Shown in pieces: positions 23,213 to 34,682 of a stretch of 64,000 bases of DNA. The stretch's first letter is position 1; each line of letters opens with the position of its first letter. The notes beneath the pieces are model-generated. The model had not been told where the DNA came from. It did no database searches and saw nothing but the letters and a program-made list of their open reading frames with translations. Source of the DNA: Chloranthus sessilifolius (Eukaryota; Streptophyta; Magnoliopsida; Chloranthales; Chloranthaceae); assembly GCA_021018995.1 (NCBI GenBank), contig CM037595.1:95182491-95246490 (forward strand), given 5' to 3'. The position numbers were made by a program, and so were the translations under genes.

Positions 23213-24212
23213 TGATGGGAACATCCGATTCAAGCAACCGCCCATAACATATCGGAGGCGAAAGAAGAAACGTAACTTATCGAAAGAAGAGTAACTTTTA
23301 ATCCCATCACTTTTATGTTTGGCTTATTTTAAAGTGTCAAACGAAGTCGGATTGATACAAAATTGGTCATATTTGAAAGCTTATCGAATTAGCTTTCCAA
23401 TGAGCCAAAATTTGAGCAATTCCGACAAGTATTGAAGAAGTTATGGTCAATTTTCGGAGGCTGCACATAAAGTGACGAATTTTATGAATTAGGATTAGTC
23501 TCTTATTTTAGAAAGTAAAAGTTGTTTCTTTTATTAAAAATATGATTAGTTTCCTTATTGTTTAGGATTTTATTGTTTTAGAAGAATTATGATATTTCTT
23601 TTATTTGAATTAGGAATTAGAGTATACTAGGATTTCTAATTTTATGCATTGGTTAGCCTATTTAAAGGCTTATAAACACTTTTATTAAAAGTTTTTTGGT
23701 TAATGAAAATTGCTTATGCAAATTGAGAGTTCTAAACTTTCGTGAGGGTGTGATTCTCTCAAAACAGAGAGCAATTCTTCGATTCCCGCTTGCGGTTTGG
23801 TGCGAGGCCAACTCTTCTTCCATCTCTATCTTCTTTAGATCTACGGTTTGCGTAAGTAGCGTAATCCTAATTATTTTATTGATCTCATAAAAGCCCTAAA
23901 TCAATATTTTGTTTATCATTAATTTTATTAGCTTTTTATTTTCGTTTGGTATCGAGAGAACCCGCTTGCGAGTTCGTTCGATGCCCTAAAACTATCGGAG
24001 ATCTAGTCGTTTATAAGAACCCTAGTCTTCTAGATCCGCGATAGGGAACGTACATGAAAGTAACTCTATTTTGGGCTGAAATTAAATCACCTAATTGAAT
24101 TTCTAGAATTTTTCGTGGTAATTTATTATGAGAAATTATTATTTTTAATTGATTATATTAATTTTAATCCTAATCTTAGCCCTAACATTGCATTTAGTAA
24201 GTTCCCGCATCA
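23213..24212. mobile_element. Solo LTR, exactly 1000 bp
   Basis: Starts TGATGGGAAC and ends GTTCCCGCATCA, so the ends are inverted repeats TGATG/CATCA. Flanked by the 5-bp duplication GGATG (23208-23212 and 24213-24217); the empty site is in unit 1 at about 7176. A TATTTAAAGG box lies near 23650. No internal region remains, as expected after recombination between two LTRs. Related to the LTR at 30469. Confidence 0.9.
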
Positions 24213-24690
24213 GGATGTTTAGGGGTAAATCTGCAGTCAAGTAACTCGTATGAGCAGGAAATTACTTTCTTGGGACTGAACATTGCTTCTAGTGTTGGCC
24301 CATTTATGCGACATATTTTCTACTGTTGCTTTTTTTTTTTATGGTTTCCTTTTGCTTTTATTCTTTTGTTTTCCTTGTTTTCCTGGTAGTGTTTGATATC
24401 CCAGCCTGCTTGGCTAAGCCTATTTCCAAGATCCTGCTGGAGTGGGAGCAACTATGTCCACCTTAGAGCACTTAGAGTTCCTCTTGGCCCCATTTATGGA
24501 GCAGCAATTGCATTGTTACTTTTTTCTTCCTTAAATTCTTTCCTTTTGTTTTTGTTCTTTTGCTTTCCTTGTTTTTCTTTCTTGAGCAAAGCATCTCTTT
24601 GCGCCTGCCTTCTTTGGTATGCTGCATTTTCAGTAGTTTTAATGAAATTACGTCTATTACTTGATCCCCCCCCAAAAAAGAAAAGAAAAC

Positions 24691-25148
24691 ATCCCCAAAT
24701 TGGAGTGACACTCACTGTTCATTTTCAGTGCATGATTACGGCTTATTAGATAATCTCACTTTGATTTTTTTTGGGATAATAGTTGGTTTCCTTCAGGGGT
24801 CTGGACTCTGGAACTGGTGTTGTAAGGTTGATAACTGCAATTTCTTGGAGGCCAATCAAGCTAGCATGTTCTATTCATATACCGGGTCTGTGTTATATAT
24901 GAGCTTGAAAATCAGTAAAAGCATGGTTTTGCCCTTTCACTCATATGGCGCTCAAGAGATTAATGCATCTACCAAGTTGGTGGAGGGAGATTGACCCGAA
25001 CACCAAAAATGCTGCACGGTTCTGGTAAGTAATACCTCCTTTTTATAAATTTTACTACGGATTAGTATTAGATAAGCAGTCCAAGTGCCAGGTGACTTGG
25101 TATTTGGGTTACTTTTGGGATGTGTGATATAAGCTCATATATGGTAGC
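24691..25148. other. No gene seen
   Basis: Colinear with unit 1 (about 7660-8635, shorter). Contains no convincing frame. Confidence 0.55.
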
Positions 25149-25533
25149 TGGCCCATTCCAAACAAACAGGTCACTTCTATTGACACATGGCAGCAGTTTT
25201 CATCAAATGCGTTTTGTGATTCAAAGACCATGATCGAAAGATTCATGATGTTGAAGGTTGGGATAATAAAACATCTCTATCATGTGATTTAAAGCAGTAA
25301 ATGGGTTTAAAATGAATGGCTGAAACGGATCTAGAGATTTACATGGTCGTCGTTCATTTTAAAAACTTTTGACCATTTTGAATCGTATGAATAAGATGTT
25401 TTCTGATGCGATCGTTACTCCACCAGATCTTTGTATCAGGTCCTTTGGATCACATGGTGCATGTGATGAAACCACATGCCATGTGTCCACAACCAATGAC
25501 CCATTCCAAATCTTCGTTTGGAATGGTTCGGTT
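25149..25533. mobile_element. Foldback MITE-like element (CCATTCC ends), unit 2 copy
   Basis: Paralogue of 8636-9030 with the same inverted ends (CCCATTCCAAACAAA ... TTTGGAATGG). Confidence 0.55.
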
Positions 25534-26031
25534 ACCATATATGAGCTCTATTCTATGAATTTTGTGCCATATTTTTTTTTTTTCAAAAGCTTAGACGGGT
25601 ACAATGTGGACACTATATGATAAGCAAACAATGATTTGGAACCATAGTCACCGAGTCGGGGTTTGACAATAATTCAACGAGGTTAAAATTTGGCAAGTTC
25701 TGGAAAAAAAATCGGAGAAAAAGTTTAAGAAAAGTAAAAATAAGATTAAAAAGTATGGATGAATTAAAAAATATTAAAAAGTCATGTTTATTGAAAAGTC
25801 CTGAACTAATCGCAAATTTCACAATTTTTTAAAAACACAAATTTTGAAAAAAGTTGTGAATAACTTGTGATCAGTACACGAATTATTCCCATTCAAAAAT
25901 TCGGTGATTTTGGTAACTATGTCTGGAATGATGGGGTACACGGGACGCCATTCACAATTAAATTGAATGCTAAATTTGGAAACTCACTTTTCATGGTTGT
26001 AGTTGTAGAGAAGGTTTTTTTGTTCGAATCG

Positions 26032-26107
<76 letters not shown>

Positions 26108-26580
26108 TAAGGGACAATACATGCAAGTGTACCCCACGCTACGAAGGTGTCAATATTGGTATTAGTCTCAGGTATCGGTACCCAGGAATTGGTCGATATG
26201 AATACAAGATTTTTTTTTTTTTTTGCTTTTTTTCCTCAAACAATTTTGAAAATTAAAAAAAACTTAGAATTAAAATAATTTTCTACTGTATATATTGCTT
26301 TCAAGACCGATCGATGTCAGTCCGATACTGGTATCGGGCTCGTATCAATCAGTTTCGAGGTCAATTGACCGACACAGATATGTGTGTGTGTGTGTCTATA
26401 TATATATATATTGCTATATATATTGCTTTCGAGGCCGATCGGCCTCGTTTCGAGATGGATGGCCTCAACACTGATACGAGTTCAATACCATTATCAGGTT
26501 GATATTAGTATCGGTCTCGAGAGAGACTGAAACTTATCACCGATATGTATCCGTTTCAGCTGATACTTCATACCATACAC
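25534..26580. repeat. Noncoding, TA tract and GTATCGGTATC-type dispersed repeats
   Basis: (TA)n at about 26036-26104, (TG)n then TA at 26380-26420, and several degenerate runs of GGTATCGGTACC/CCGATATG words at 26140-26200 and 26300-26570. Colinear with 9031-9690 at its left. No gene. Confidence 0.7.
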
Positions 26581-27304
26581 GCTACACTCGAGTGCTCGAT
26601 CACGTGGCCTGTGACCACGAGTTACACCACATCTTCTAAGGGTTCTCCACGTCTAGTGTTTTAGAAAAAAAGTTTCGTACTTTTTTACCCTTTATTTCAC
26701 AGGTCAAAGATATGGGGTTTTTCACAAAATATCCCCATAAAAAATTTCACCTTTGACCCCAAAATTCAACGATGGAAAATCAGCCTTTTTTTTTTGGTTA
26801 GATGGTAGCTAGTGAATGCATGCTGTCGTGGCACCCGATCCTCTGATTGCGTACCACATGGCAACCAACTGGCTCGAAGGTAGCACTAGACACGACCTTC
26901 GAAGGTTGTTTCCCTAACATCTATATATGATGCCCGTGACGTTACCCTCGAAGGTACGTTTTGATGCTATGTTCGAGCCAGTTGGGTGCCATGTGGCACC
27001 CAACCCGAGGATTGGGTGCCACGACAACACGCCCAAGTTGGTCAAGATCAAGTATCATCTATATATATTTTTTAAAGTGTAATTTCTACTATTGAAATTT
27101 GGGTAAAAGGTGCAAAATTCTAATGCGCCATGTTTGCGCGCTGAACTGTAAACTTTGGCTTGTGATTTGAAGGGTAAACTAGTCCAATTTGTCTTCGAGA
27201 AACCTAGGGGACTGGCTGAACCCTTAGAGAATGTAGTGTAACTCGTGATCTCATGGTACGTGATCTCGCACTTGAAGGTATCGTGAAATATGCTACTTTC
27301 AAGG

Positions 27305-27310
<6 letters not shown>
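26580..27310. repeat. Pair of inverted repeat arms around a hairpin insertion (unit 2)
   Basis: The forward arm at about 26590-26790 (CGATCACGTGGCCTGTG, TTACCCTTTATTTCACAGG) is the inverse of 27060-27300. The right arm corresponds to 9884-10190 of unit 1. Confidence 0.65.
26825..27005. mobile_element. Small hairpin MITE (GTCGTGGCACCC ends)
   Basis: GTCGTGGCACCCGATCCTC near 26825 is answered by GAGGATTGGGTGCCACGAC near 27005; about 55 bp pair with a 70-bp loop. A fragment of the same sequence lies at 28226-28275. Confidence 0.65.

Positions 27311-27377
<67 letters not shown>
27308..27377. repeat. (TA)n microsatellite
   Basis: About 68 bp of TA. It occupies the same place as the CA/TA tract at 10190-10218 in unit 1. 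Confidence 0.95.
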
Positions 27378-27380
<3 letters not shown>

Positions 27381-27843
27381 ATGGACAGCGGTTACGTACA
27401 CCAACGGGGCACGGTGAGCGTATCCAGTGGTCAACGTGGAGCTCCATGTGGCACCTAAAACACTGTTTTGGTGCCACGTGGAGCAAGGTTGTTTTGTTTA
27501 GATTTTTTTTTTTTTAATCGGTAGAAGGCACGACAAATATATTAAAGAGAATCAGCAAGGAGCTGGAAACTGTACATCGAACCCGATTTTGTTTCGTTTA
27601 GATCAATCTTAAAAAAAAACAACAATTTCAAAAGCTCATCTCCACCATATTTTTTTGAGCCTTGAAATCGGTCAATGTATAACTTTGCTTTAAACAAATG
27701 TCTTTTGAATTGTTTTTATAGAATTGATCTAAATATGCACCCGAGTTCCACATGGCACTCAAACAGTATTTTGGGTGCCATTTGGAGTTCCACATAGACC
27801 ATTGGGGTGCTCACCGTACACCATTGGGGTACGCAATCCTTTT

Positions 27844-27850
<7 letters not shown>
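27375..27850. mobile_element. Foldback MITE with about 115-bp arms
   Basis: Left arm 27378-27490 (GTACACCAACGGGGCACGGTG, GTGGAGCTCCATGTGGCACC) matches inversely to 27735-27845 (GAGTTCCACATGGCACTC, GGTGCTCACCGTACACC). It sits between TA tracts and is absent from unit 1, which has a different foldback at the same microsatellite. Confidence 0.75.

Positions 27851-27937
<87 letters not shown>
27846..27937. repeat. (TA)n then (CA)n compound microsatellite
   Basis: TA repeat to about 27891 followed by about 46 bp of CA repeat. Confidence 0.95.
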
Positions 27938-27941
<4 letters not shown>

Positions 27942-27959
27942 TATAAGAAATCACACAAT

Positions 27960-28230
27960 GGTGACCGTGCGTTCGGATGCTAGATCATGTGGCACTTGAT
28001 CACGAGTTACACCAAACCTCCAAGGGTTCACCCAAGCCCTCAGGGTTTTAGGAATTAAAAAAAAAATATTTTCGGACTATTTTTCCCTTCAAAACCCTGG
28101 TCTCAGTTCCCATCTGTCCTCTGAACCTGGTGCATTGAATTTTTGCACCTTTTACCAACATTTGGATGGTGAATAAATACCCTTTTCAATTTATTTTTAA
28201 ACGATGGACTTGATCGACCTTGGGCAAGTT
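27960..28230 (+). repeat. Repeat arm, forward orientation (unit 2)
   Basis: Matches 10985-11280 and marks the right boundary of duplication unit 2. Confidence 0.65.
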
Positions 28231-28841
28231 GCTATGGCACCCGATCCTTGTAATGAGTGCCATGTGGCACCCAACTGGTTCAATTTTTATGTCCGCGCAG
28301 CCAATTATAAAAAAATTGTGATTGCATATGTATTCACTATTCAGTGATTGCCCATAGAAAAAGAAAATTTTCCTCTTTTCCCCTTTTTTCAACCTCTCAC
28401 CCCCTTCACTTCAAACCTAATCAAAATTGGCAAGAGTGATTAAAAAAATCTGAATTCTAGGGTTTTCTGGTTCGTCAATGCCTTTCTGCTGCAATGACTC
28501 GCCAAAAATAGTTATCCGAGTGCAGTGGCTGCACCTCTGAACGATTTCACTTCTACAATGTCAACTGCTGATGTAATCTCCACTGATTCTACACTTATTG
28601 CGTGTTGAAATTTGAAGAATCTCCGCTTCCAGATCGCATCGATTGCTCGAAATGCCCTTACACTTAGCTTGTGTTAGTTCTAAATCAGTCTCTGATTATG
28701 CCTGTTCTATTTGCTCTAACCCTTCACTCTTTCTTCGATGTCGGAACCGCCACCGGAGGGGATCAATCGATCTTGTGACTACATCACAGTTGGTGTTGGT
28801 CTATCGATGGTAATTTTGCAGTATACTGTGACAACCTTTAG
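28231..28841. other. No gene seen
   Basis: Moderately CT-rich sequence with many short frames and no recognisable protein. Confidence 0.5.
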
Positions 28842-29158
28842 ATCATCCTGGCCAGTGACCACACGATCAAGCTCTGGAAAACACTCGCCTAGTGCAAGTA
28901 CATGATCCAAGACTTAGAACTCCTCCAAGACGCTCGACAATTGCAAGTACACGATTTGCCACACCAAAGATGTCCAAGTTTTGTTGACGGTTGGTTAACT
29001 GAAGCTCTTTTGCAAGTTGCAACTCAAATCCAAAACTTGGAGCTCCTCCAAGACACTCGATGATTGCAAGTACACAATTTTCCACACCAAAGACGTCCAA
29101 GTTTTGTTGACGGTTGGTTGACTCAAGCTCCTTTGCAAGTTGCAACTCAAGCATTTAT
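28842..29158 (+). pseudogene. Possible WD40 (RACK1-like) scrap with a tandem repeat
   Basis: 28842-28913 translates as IILASDHTIKLWKTLA, a stop, then CKYMIQD. From memory this resembles the plant RACK1 stretch [22 protein letters not shown]. Two direct repeats of about 127 bp follow (about 28912-29035 and 29036-29158), each with a TGCAAGTACAC word and CACACCAAAGA, which could read CKYTI and HTKD. The match is short, has a stop, and lacks the rest of the propeller. It could be a chance match or the remains of a retrocopy. Confidence 0.3.
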
Positions 29159-30468
29159 TTAAAATTGTGTGCAATTACAAAGGTATGATTGTCATTTTGA
29201 AAATATAAAAAATAGGGATTCTTTTTAGTCTTTTGCAAAGGCCTGTTCTGTGTGCAAATATTATATATATATTTATATCTTAGAAAATCACGCAGAAGTG
29301 TTACAACTTACAAGATCATTAACTGCATGCATTAGGCTATATGCTAACTTATTTTCTTTATCTGATTCATAATTTTGTAATTTAGCTCTTTTGCTAGAGA
29401 TATTCTTTGCAGTAGAAGCTGTTTAGATATTGTTATCTAACCGTTGAGTTTGTGAATGTTAGCTTGCTGATTTAATCATATAATTTTTACCAACTATTGC
29501 TGCATGTTAATGTGGTTGACTGCTATAATGTTTTTGAACTTGCTCTACTATTTCACCATACCAATATCAGGATTTCATGTTGATTGATTTAGGTATTAAC
29601 TATTGGCATACTAAAGCAATTTTCATCCATTTTTTTCGTTCTGCATTTATTGATATTGGTGCTTATCTTTTACTAATGTTTTTTTCGCAGCTATATTTCA
29701 TTGAGTGGGTTGTACTGCAACATTTTCTAGAGAAGGATATGCTATCGTCACATTCTACGATCAATCTATCTTGAAAGGCCATTGTGAGTGGGTTGTACTG
29801 GGCAAATGACAATATTCATTTTTTGGGTCAAATTTGTGGGATTTGGTCTTCACAAGATTTTTGGTGGCATAAAAAAAATCTGTGTTAGTACTTTTGTTAT
29901 ATTTTCTTATTTATAAAATAAAAAACAACATACAATCTCAGACATAAATCTGAGTATTGCAGATTTCACTGTGTCCAGATTTGGTCTTCAATTGATGCTC
30001 AAATACTTTTTCTGGGGTCAAATTTCTAAATCCTAAGTGAATAATAGTGGCATGCTTCCAATCATATAATACTAGCATAGTAATTAAACTCATGCCTCAG
30101 GATATGTATATGATGGAAATTCTTAAAGTTTTAACTCAATTTGGAGACATCTGTTCTTGTTCTAGACTATGAGGTGTTAATCACAGATTCACAGTATTTT
30201 TCACGTTCTATAACGTTGTTGAAACTGAAATAAGGTATGAAAATGACACTTCATGTTGATTCCAAGTTGATTCGCTCATCAAACGTACTGTCAATAAATG
30301 GGAGTGTAGAACCAATTCCTAGAGTAGCCTGCTTCTGGGGGCTACTTTTTGTAGGGCCCTTGCATGATATCTCTCAAACATTCTAATTCACAATCTATTT
30401 TATTCATATACCTTATACCTAAGAAACTATAAAATTATTCTAATTCTTATCTTAGTAACTAGTCTTAC
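29159..30468. other. No gene seen
   Basis: AT-rich, apparently unique sequence. The longest frame (29577-29774) shows no recognisable domain. Confidence 0.55.
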
Positions 30469-31440
30469 TGATGGGGACATTTAACAAAATAAGGCAAATG
30501 AAATCATAAAGAGGAAACCAAAAGAAAAGCCAGAAAATAAGTACAATAGCACGCTGTGATTAGTGCAACAGCACGTTGTCCCACAGTGCGTCGTAGACGA
30601 CTACGCCCAGTGACAGACTTGCGTGAACTTCTATTTTTGTTACGAAAATTGTTATTCTTAGTCTTTTATTATTTTAGGATTCTTTTATTGCGAGTTTTAG
30701 GTTGTTTAGGGTTTTCTTAGCCTATATAAAGACATTGTAAACATTTTATTAATTAGTTTTTTATTATTGAATGAAAAGAGAGTTGCTTTTGTGCAAACCC
30801 TAGAGAGCTTGTAAAGAGTTTTCAACCGAGGGAATGAATCCTTCAAACCTTGAGGGGTGAGCAATCGTTTCTTGTGCAATTTGGTGCGAAGCCAACGTAT
30901 AACCGTTGTGTGAAGCTTCGGAAAACCCTTGGTGTGAAGCCTTGAAAGCTATCCATTTATTTTATCTTTCCTCTAGTTGTTGTCATGTATTGTCTTTCTT
31001 TAATTCTGTTAATAAAAATCAAAATCTCAAATTGTTCCCATTTTATTGAATTATTTTAAGTCTTATTTAATTAAAAATTTTCGAGGAGTCAAGAGACGAT
31101 ATTGCGATTGTCGATTGATGCTCTAAACTAGAACGGAGTTCGAGTTCCTTCATCGGAGGTTTTTCTAGATCGGAAAATTTTCACGCACGCCAATGCTAAA
31201 ATGGATTAACCTAATTGTTTTATGAATTTCATTGAATTAATTTTATGTGTTGTATGATTTGAATATTTCTGCTATCCAATTCATTCTTAAGTTAATCCCA
31301 AATTCGCATATTAGTGTTTTAGCGTGTCGTCCCGCGTTAGTTTTGGTATCAGAGAACAGTCTTAGTTTAGGGTTGTTCGTATCATATAGATTTTAGGGTT
31401 CACTTGATTTTAGCATACTTAAAAGTAGAAAATTGCTTAA
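30469..31440 (+). mobile_element. LTR plus start of internal region of an LTR retrotransposon
   Basis: An LTR of about 870 bp starts TGATGGGGAC and ends near 31339 (GTCCCGCGTTA). It has a TATATAAAG box near 30724 and the same general layout as the solo LTR at 23213. A primer-binding site follows it directly. Only about 100 bp of internal sequence follow before unrelated DNA, so this is a truncated fossil; no second LTR is in view. Confidence 0.7.
31344..31356 (+). promoter_or_regulatory. Primer-binding site, initiator tRNA-Met type
   Basis: TGGTATCAGAGAA lies 4 bases inside the LTR end and matches the usual TGGTATCAGAGC of plant LTR elements. Confidence 0.75.
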
Positions 31441-31509
31441 AAGAAGGGCACTCAATTATATAATTTTCCCTTCCTGTTAGTAAGGTGAGTTTGAACCCAT
31501 GATATCAAT

Positions 31510-31698
31510 CATGGGTTAAAATATAGGGTTACCGATACGTATCGTCCGAGCTCCAAAACGATACGTATCGGTACCAGTCTGTATCGGACGATACATTGAA
31601 TGTATCGTTCGATACATTCAATACATTTGAATACATTCAATGTATCGTTCGAGTCCAATACCGATACGTATCAGTATCGGACGATATTTTGATCCATG
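31510..31698. mobile_element. hAT-type MITE 4
   Basis: 189 bp, ends CATGGGTTAAAATATAG and GATATTTTGATCCATG, flanked by the perfect 8-bp duplication ATATCAAT (31502-31509 and 31699-31706). The interior is built of GATACGTATCGG and GTATCG words. Confidence 0.9.
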
Positions 31699-31706
31699 AT
31701 ATCAAT

Positions 31707-33508
31707 GCAGACTTGGTTCTTCCACTGCCCAGAGAGAGGCTTAAACCCGTTTTAGCATCTAACTTAAAATTATGAAAGGGTTTACTAGAAGCCGACACAA
31801 TTATAAAGATCAGCTCAATGTAGCTAATATGCTCAATAGAATTACATAATATTACTTTTTTCTTAATAAGCTCAGTCTGGACCCATGATATCAATACTGA
31901 CTTGGGCATTAGCCACTAGAAGTTCAAATGAATTATGTCATAAGCAGTTGGAAACTGGTCTGACTTTATTAAGTAGTGTTAAAAACTTTTATGTTTGTTT
32001 GAATTAATAATGATTGTTTAATTTGTTTCTGTAGGCATAAGCGTGGTGTCATCATTGCTGTAACGATCTTGGTTGTGCTCTATTACATGAAAGGGAGGAG
32101 CGCCTAAAGGCAGCAAAGTTCTTACGCTGATATCAATAGAGTGATCAACAAATTTAAGAATAAACTAATGAAGGTTATTGTAGCATGTACACAGGGAAAC
32201 ATTCCGGTCGTAGTTAAGATCATTGATAAATCCAAAGGTGAGGGACGCCAATTTTGTAACTTGTTACACTTGCTAGAAATTAACACGTGTCAATGTACTA
32301 CACATGAGAGAATGTTTATTATATATTAATTAATATTTTATCATGTTTGCAAGATAGTTCTGAACAATATTTTGTAAGGATAGCTCTACCTTGAAAACCA
32401 TTGATTGCTTTGAATCAGACTATGAAGATTGTTTTTCGTTTCAATCTTCTGTGCAATGGATCTTGAGATTACGCGCGTACTATCAGACAGTCGGGTTTTC
32501 ATTCCACGTGGCAAATATCCCAAAAAGTATCCTAAAAATCACGGGACTCATTACGCACAAACGTGATTTTCAAGTCACTTTTTGGAATGCGTCACGTAGA
32601 AGAAAAAAATTATTGTTTGATGGTACGCCCAGGGTCTTGGGATCCATTCAAATCTTTCAATGGTTTTCAGGACAGGTGCCCTCAGTAATTGATGGTCCAC
32701 TTATTTGTTGTATTATCTTTCATTGGTAAGATGGTATGCAATGAAGGTACATGTAAGGGTTTTCAATGAATCATTTTTGGGTTTCTTACATCTCTTTAGT
32801 TTTGACTTGTGCACTGTGGAATCTCTACATGGTGCCATTAATTTCTCTCCTTTTGAATAAACAAGATGTTAAATTGGTACTTTGCTTTACTAGCACAGTA
32901 TAACTCTTAGCCACAAAGTTTCCGCTTTTATACATTTTGGGAATCAATTGTTCAGTAAAATACATTTTTGACTTATTTTTTTTAATGATTTTTGTTAATG
33001 AAATTGGGATTCAATTTGTAACTCTCAAGGATTCTAAATTTTAATCTTTATTCAGATGGTTGGGATTCACCATGTGCCTATGCTATTCGGCGTTTCCATA
33101 TTACCATGGTATCAAGTATCAGCCGATATAATACGCATTTGTCCATATGCATGTCTTGCTGGAAATCGTTACCAGGTAGATCTTGGTATCGGACTGATAT
33201 CGGTTACGAGGTTGATTGGTTTCAAAAGCTATATATATATATATATATATATATGGCAAAGAGAAAAATGCGCCAACACGTAGAGATTTCTCTGAGCCCG
33301 GCCAATGAGAAGCGCAACGTGGAAAGTGCTTTTACACTAACCCGGGATAGCCACATTAGAGATATCCTGCTGACTGGGGTAGGTAGAGAAGTATGTAGCG
33401 TAGATGGCTACATGTGACAGAGGTAGGTAGCGCTTTCCAGGCAAAATGAATGTCAAGTCATATAGGGCGATAAATGAAATAAAAAATTTGCTCGGGTGCA
33501 TATCCCTG

Positions 33509-33510
<2 letters not shown>
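31707..33510. other. No gene seen; diverged MITE-like sequence at 32385-32740
   Basis: 32385-32740 has a partly palindromic structure and words such as CAGACTATGAAGATTG, CTTGAGATTAC and CACGTGGCA in the same order as inside the Mutator-type elements at 58-62 kb, so it is probably an old relative. GTATCGG repeats and a short TA tract lie at 33100-33254. Frames are not recognisable. Confidence 0.45.

Positions 33511-33554
<44 letters not shown>
33511..33554. repeat. (CT)n microsatellite
   Basis: About 42 bp of CT repeat. Confidence 0.95.
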
Positions 33555-34133
33555 GGCATCTATATATACATATGCTCAGGGATATGGGTTGGAATGCATA
33601 TTGGATCCATGCATTCCAATCAGGTGGGGTCCATGTGGAAACTGTCAAGGGGATGGGGTGAGATGAGAACTTGTACGTACATGATCACTAGGGCTCTCAA
33701 TGGGCCGGATTAGGGCCGGGCTTGAGTTCAACCCGATCCTAACCTACCAGGATCAGGTTTCCAAAATTGTCAACCCGGCCCTAACCCGGGCTGCGATGTA
33801 CTCAGCCCAAGATCAACCCCTATCGGGTTGGGCCGGGCTTGGGGCATTTTTTTGGACGGTTTTTTTCTAATAAAATTTGGTTGGGCTAATTTTTTGGGCT
33901 ATTTTTTCTAATAAAATTTGATTGGGCTTGGACTATTTTTTCTCCTAATAAAAGTTTGAAGAGGTTAAAAATGTAATTAAATAATTATATTAACATTATT
34001 GATACTCAGGTACATGCTTTTATTCAATATTTCATTTTAATTATTATTTTTTTGATAACTTGGGTATGTGGGCCTCTTAGAGCATCCACCTTAATCCCAG
34101 GCACCCCAAATCAGCACATACTAGGTTAGTACA

Positions 34134-34136
<3 letters not shown>

Positions 34137-34194
<58 letters not shown>
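34137..34194. repeat. (TA)n microsatellite
   Basis: About 57 bp of TA inside the hAT element. Confidence 0.95.
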
Positions 34195-34195
<1 letters not shown>

Positions 34196-34257
34196 TGGCC
34201 TCCGGGGTGGGGGTGACCTCAACGGCGCAGGTACCTGGCCAACTTGCCTAACCCCTC

Positions 34258-34490
34258 AAGGATCAAAATTTCAATTTTCGTTTTGGTTTCGGTCTAAATT
34301 TGAAATTTTGGCTAATTTTTTTTAATTTTTTGAACTAGCAAAATATCGGCCAAAATTTTTAAAATTTCAGTTTCGAGCAAATTATCGGCCGATAATATGC
34401 TGAAATTAAAATTTTGGCCGCAATTTGATGTTGTCGTCTTGGGGGCCACTGAAACCGATAAGTTTCGGCCGAAATTTTGAACCATACAAC
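34258..34490. mobile_element. Small MITE with GGATCAAAATTTC / GAAATTTTGAACC ends
   Basis: Inverted ends and a central AATTATCGGCCGATAATA palindrome; similar to 55749-55976 and to the ends of the foldback at 15801. Target duplication not clear. Confidence 0.6.
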
Positions 34491-34615
34491 CCGTTAAGGT
34501 TAATATTTCATTTTAGTTTGTTGTATAATGGTTATAACGGACAACGGTTAATCTCAGAGCATTTAAGTAAATTATATTTAATTAAAAAGAGATTTTTTTT
34601 TTTTTAAATTTAAAA

Positions 34616-34616
<1 letters not shown>

Positions 34617-34679
<63 letters not shown>
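34617..34679. repeat. (TA)n microsatellite
   Basis: About 60 bp of TA inside the hAT element. Confidence 0.95.

Positions 34680-34682
<3 letters not shown>

Larger units (their letters stand above)
21484..24690 (+). mobile_element. Decayed LINE block, unit 2 copy, with 3' tail
   Basis: Starts with a LINE zf-RVT piece (21484-21620, reading DIHLWDEKKKGRFTVRSFYR), then the block colinear with 5869-7640. It is interrupted by MITE 3 and the solo LTR. The 3' tail with TTTTAATGAAATTACGT and TTGATCC, then C/A runs, is at 24410-24690. Confidence 0.6.
11590..28230 (+). other. Segmental duplication, unit 2 (expanded copy)
   Basis: Colinear with 2284-11280 but nearly twice as long. The extra length is made of identifiable insertions: MITEs at 12255, 13162 and 22887; the 3.5-kb insertion at 14267; the hAT fragment at 19239; and the solo LTR at 23213. 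Each interrupts sequence that is continuous in unit 1. Confidence 0.85.

Noticed and set aside
23696-23890. Short frame within the solo LTR
   Set aside because: It lies wholly inside an LTR, downstream of its TATA-like box, with no domain.
26036-27950. Open frames made of repeated IYIYIY or HTHTHT
   Set aside because: They are translations of TA and CA microsatellites.
32141-32329. Possible exon near 32.04-32.33 kb with an acceptor-like TTTCTGTAG
   Set aside because: Short, no recognisable domain, no neighbouring exon found.
33337-33661. Open frames with ERERER or SLSLSL runs
   Set aside because: They are translations of the CT microsatellite.
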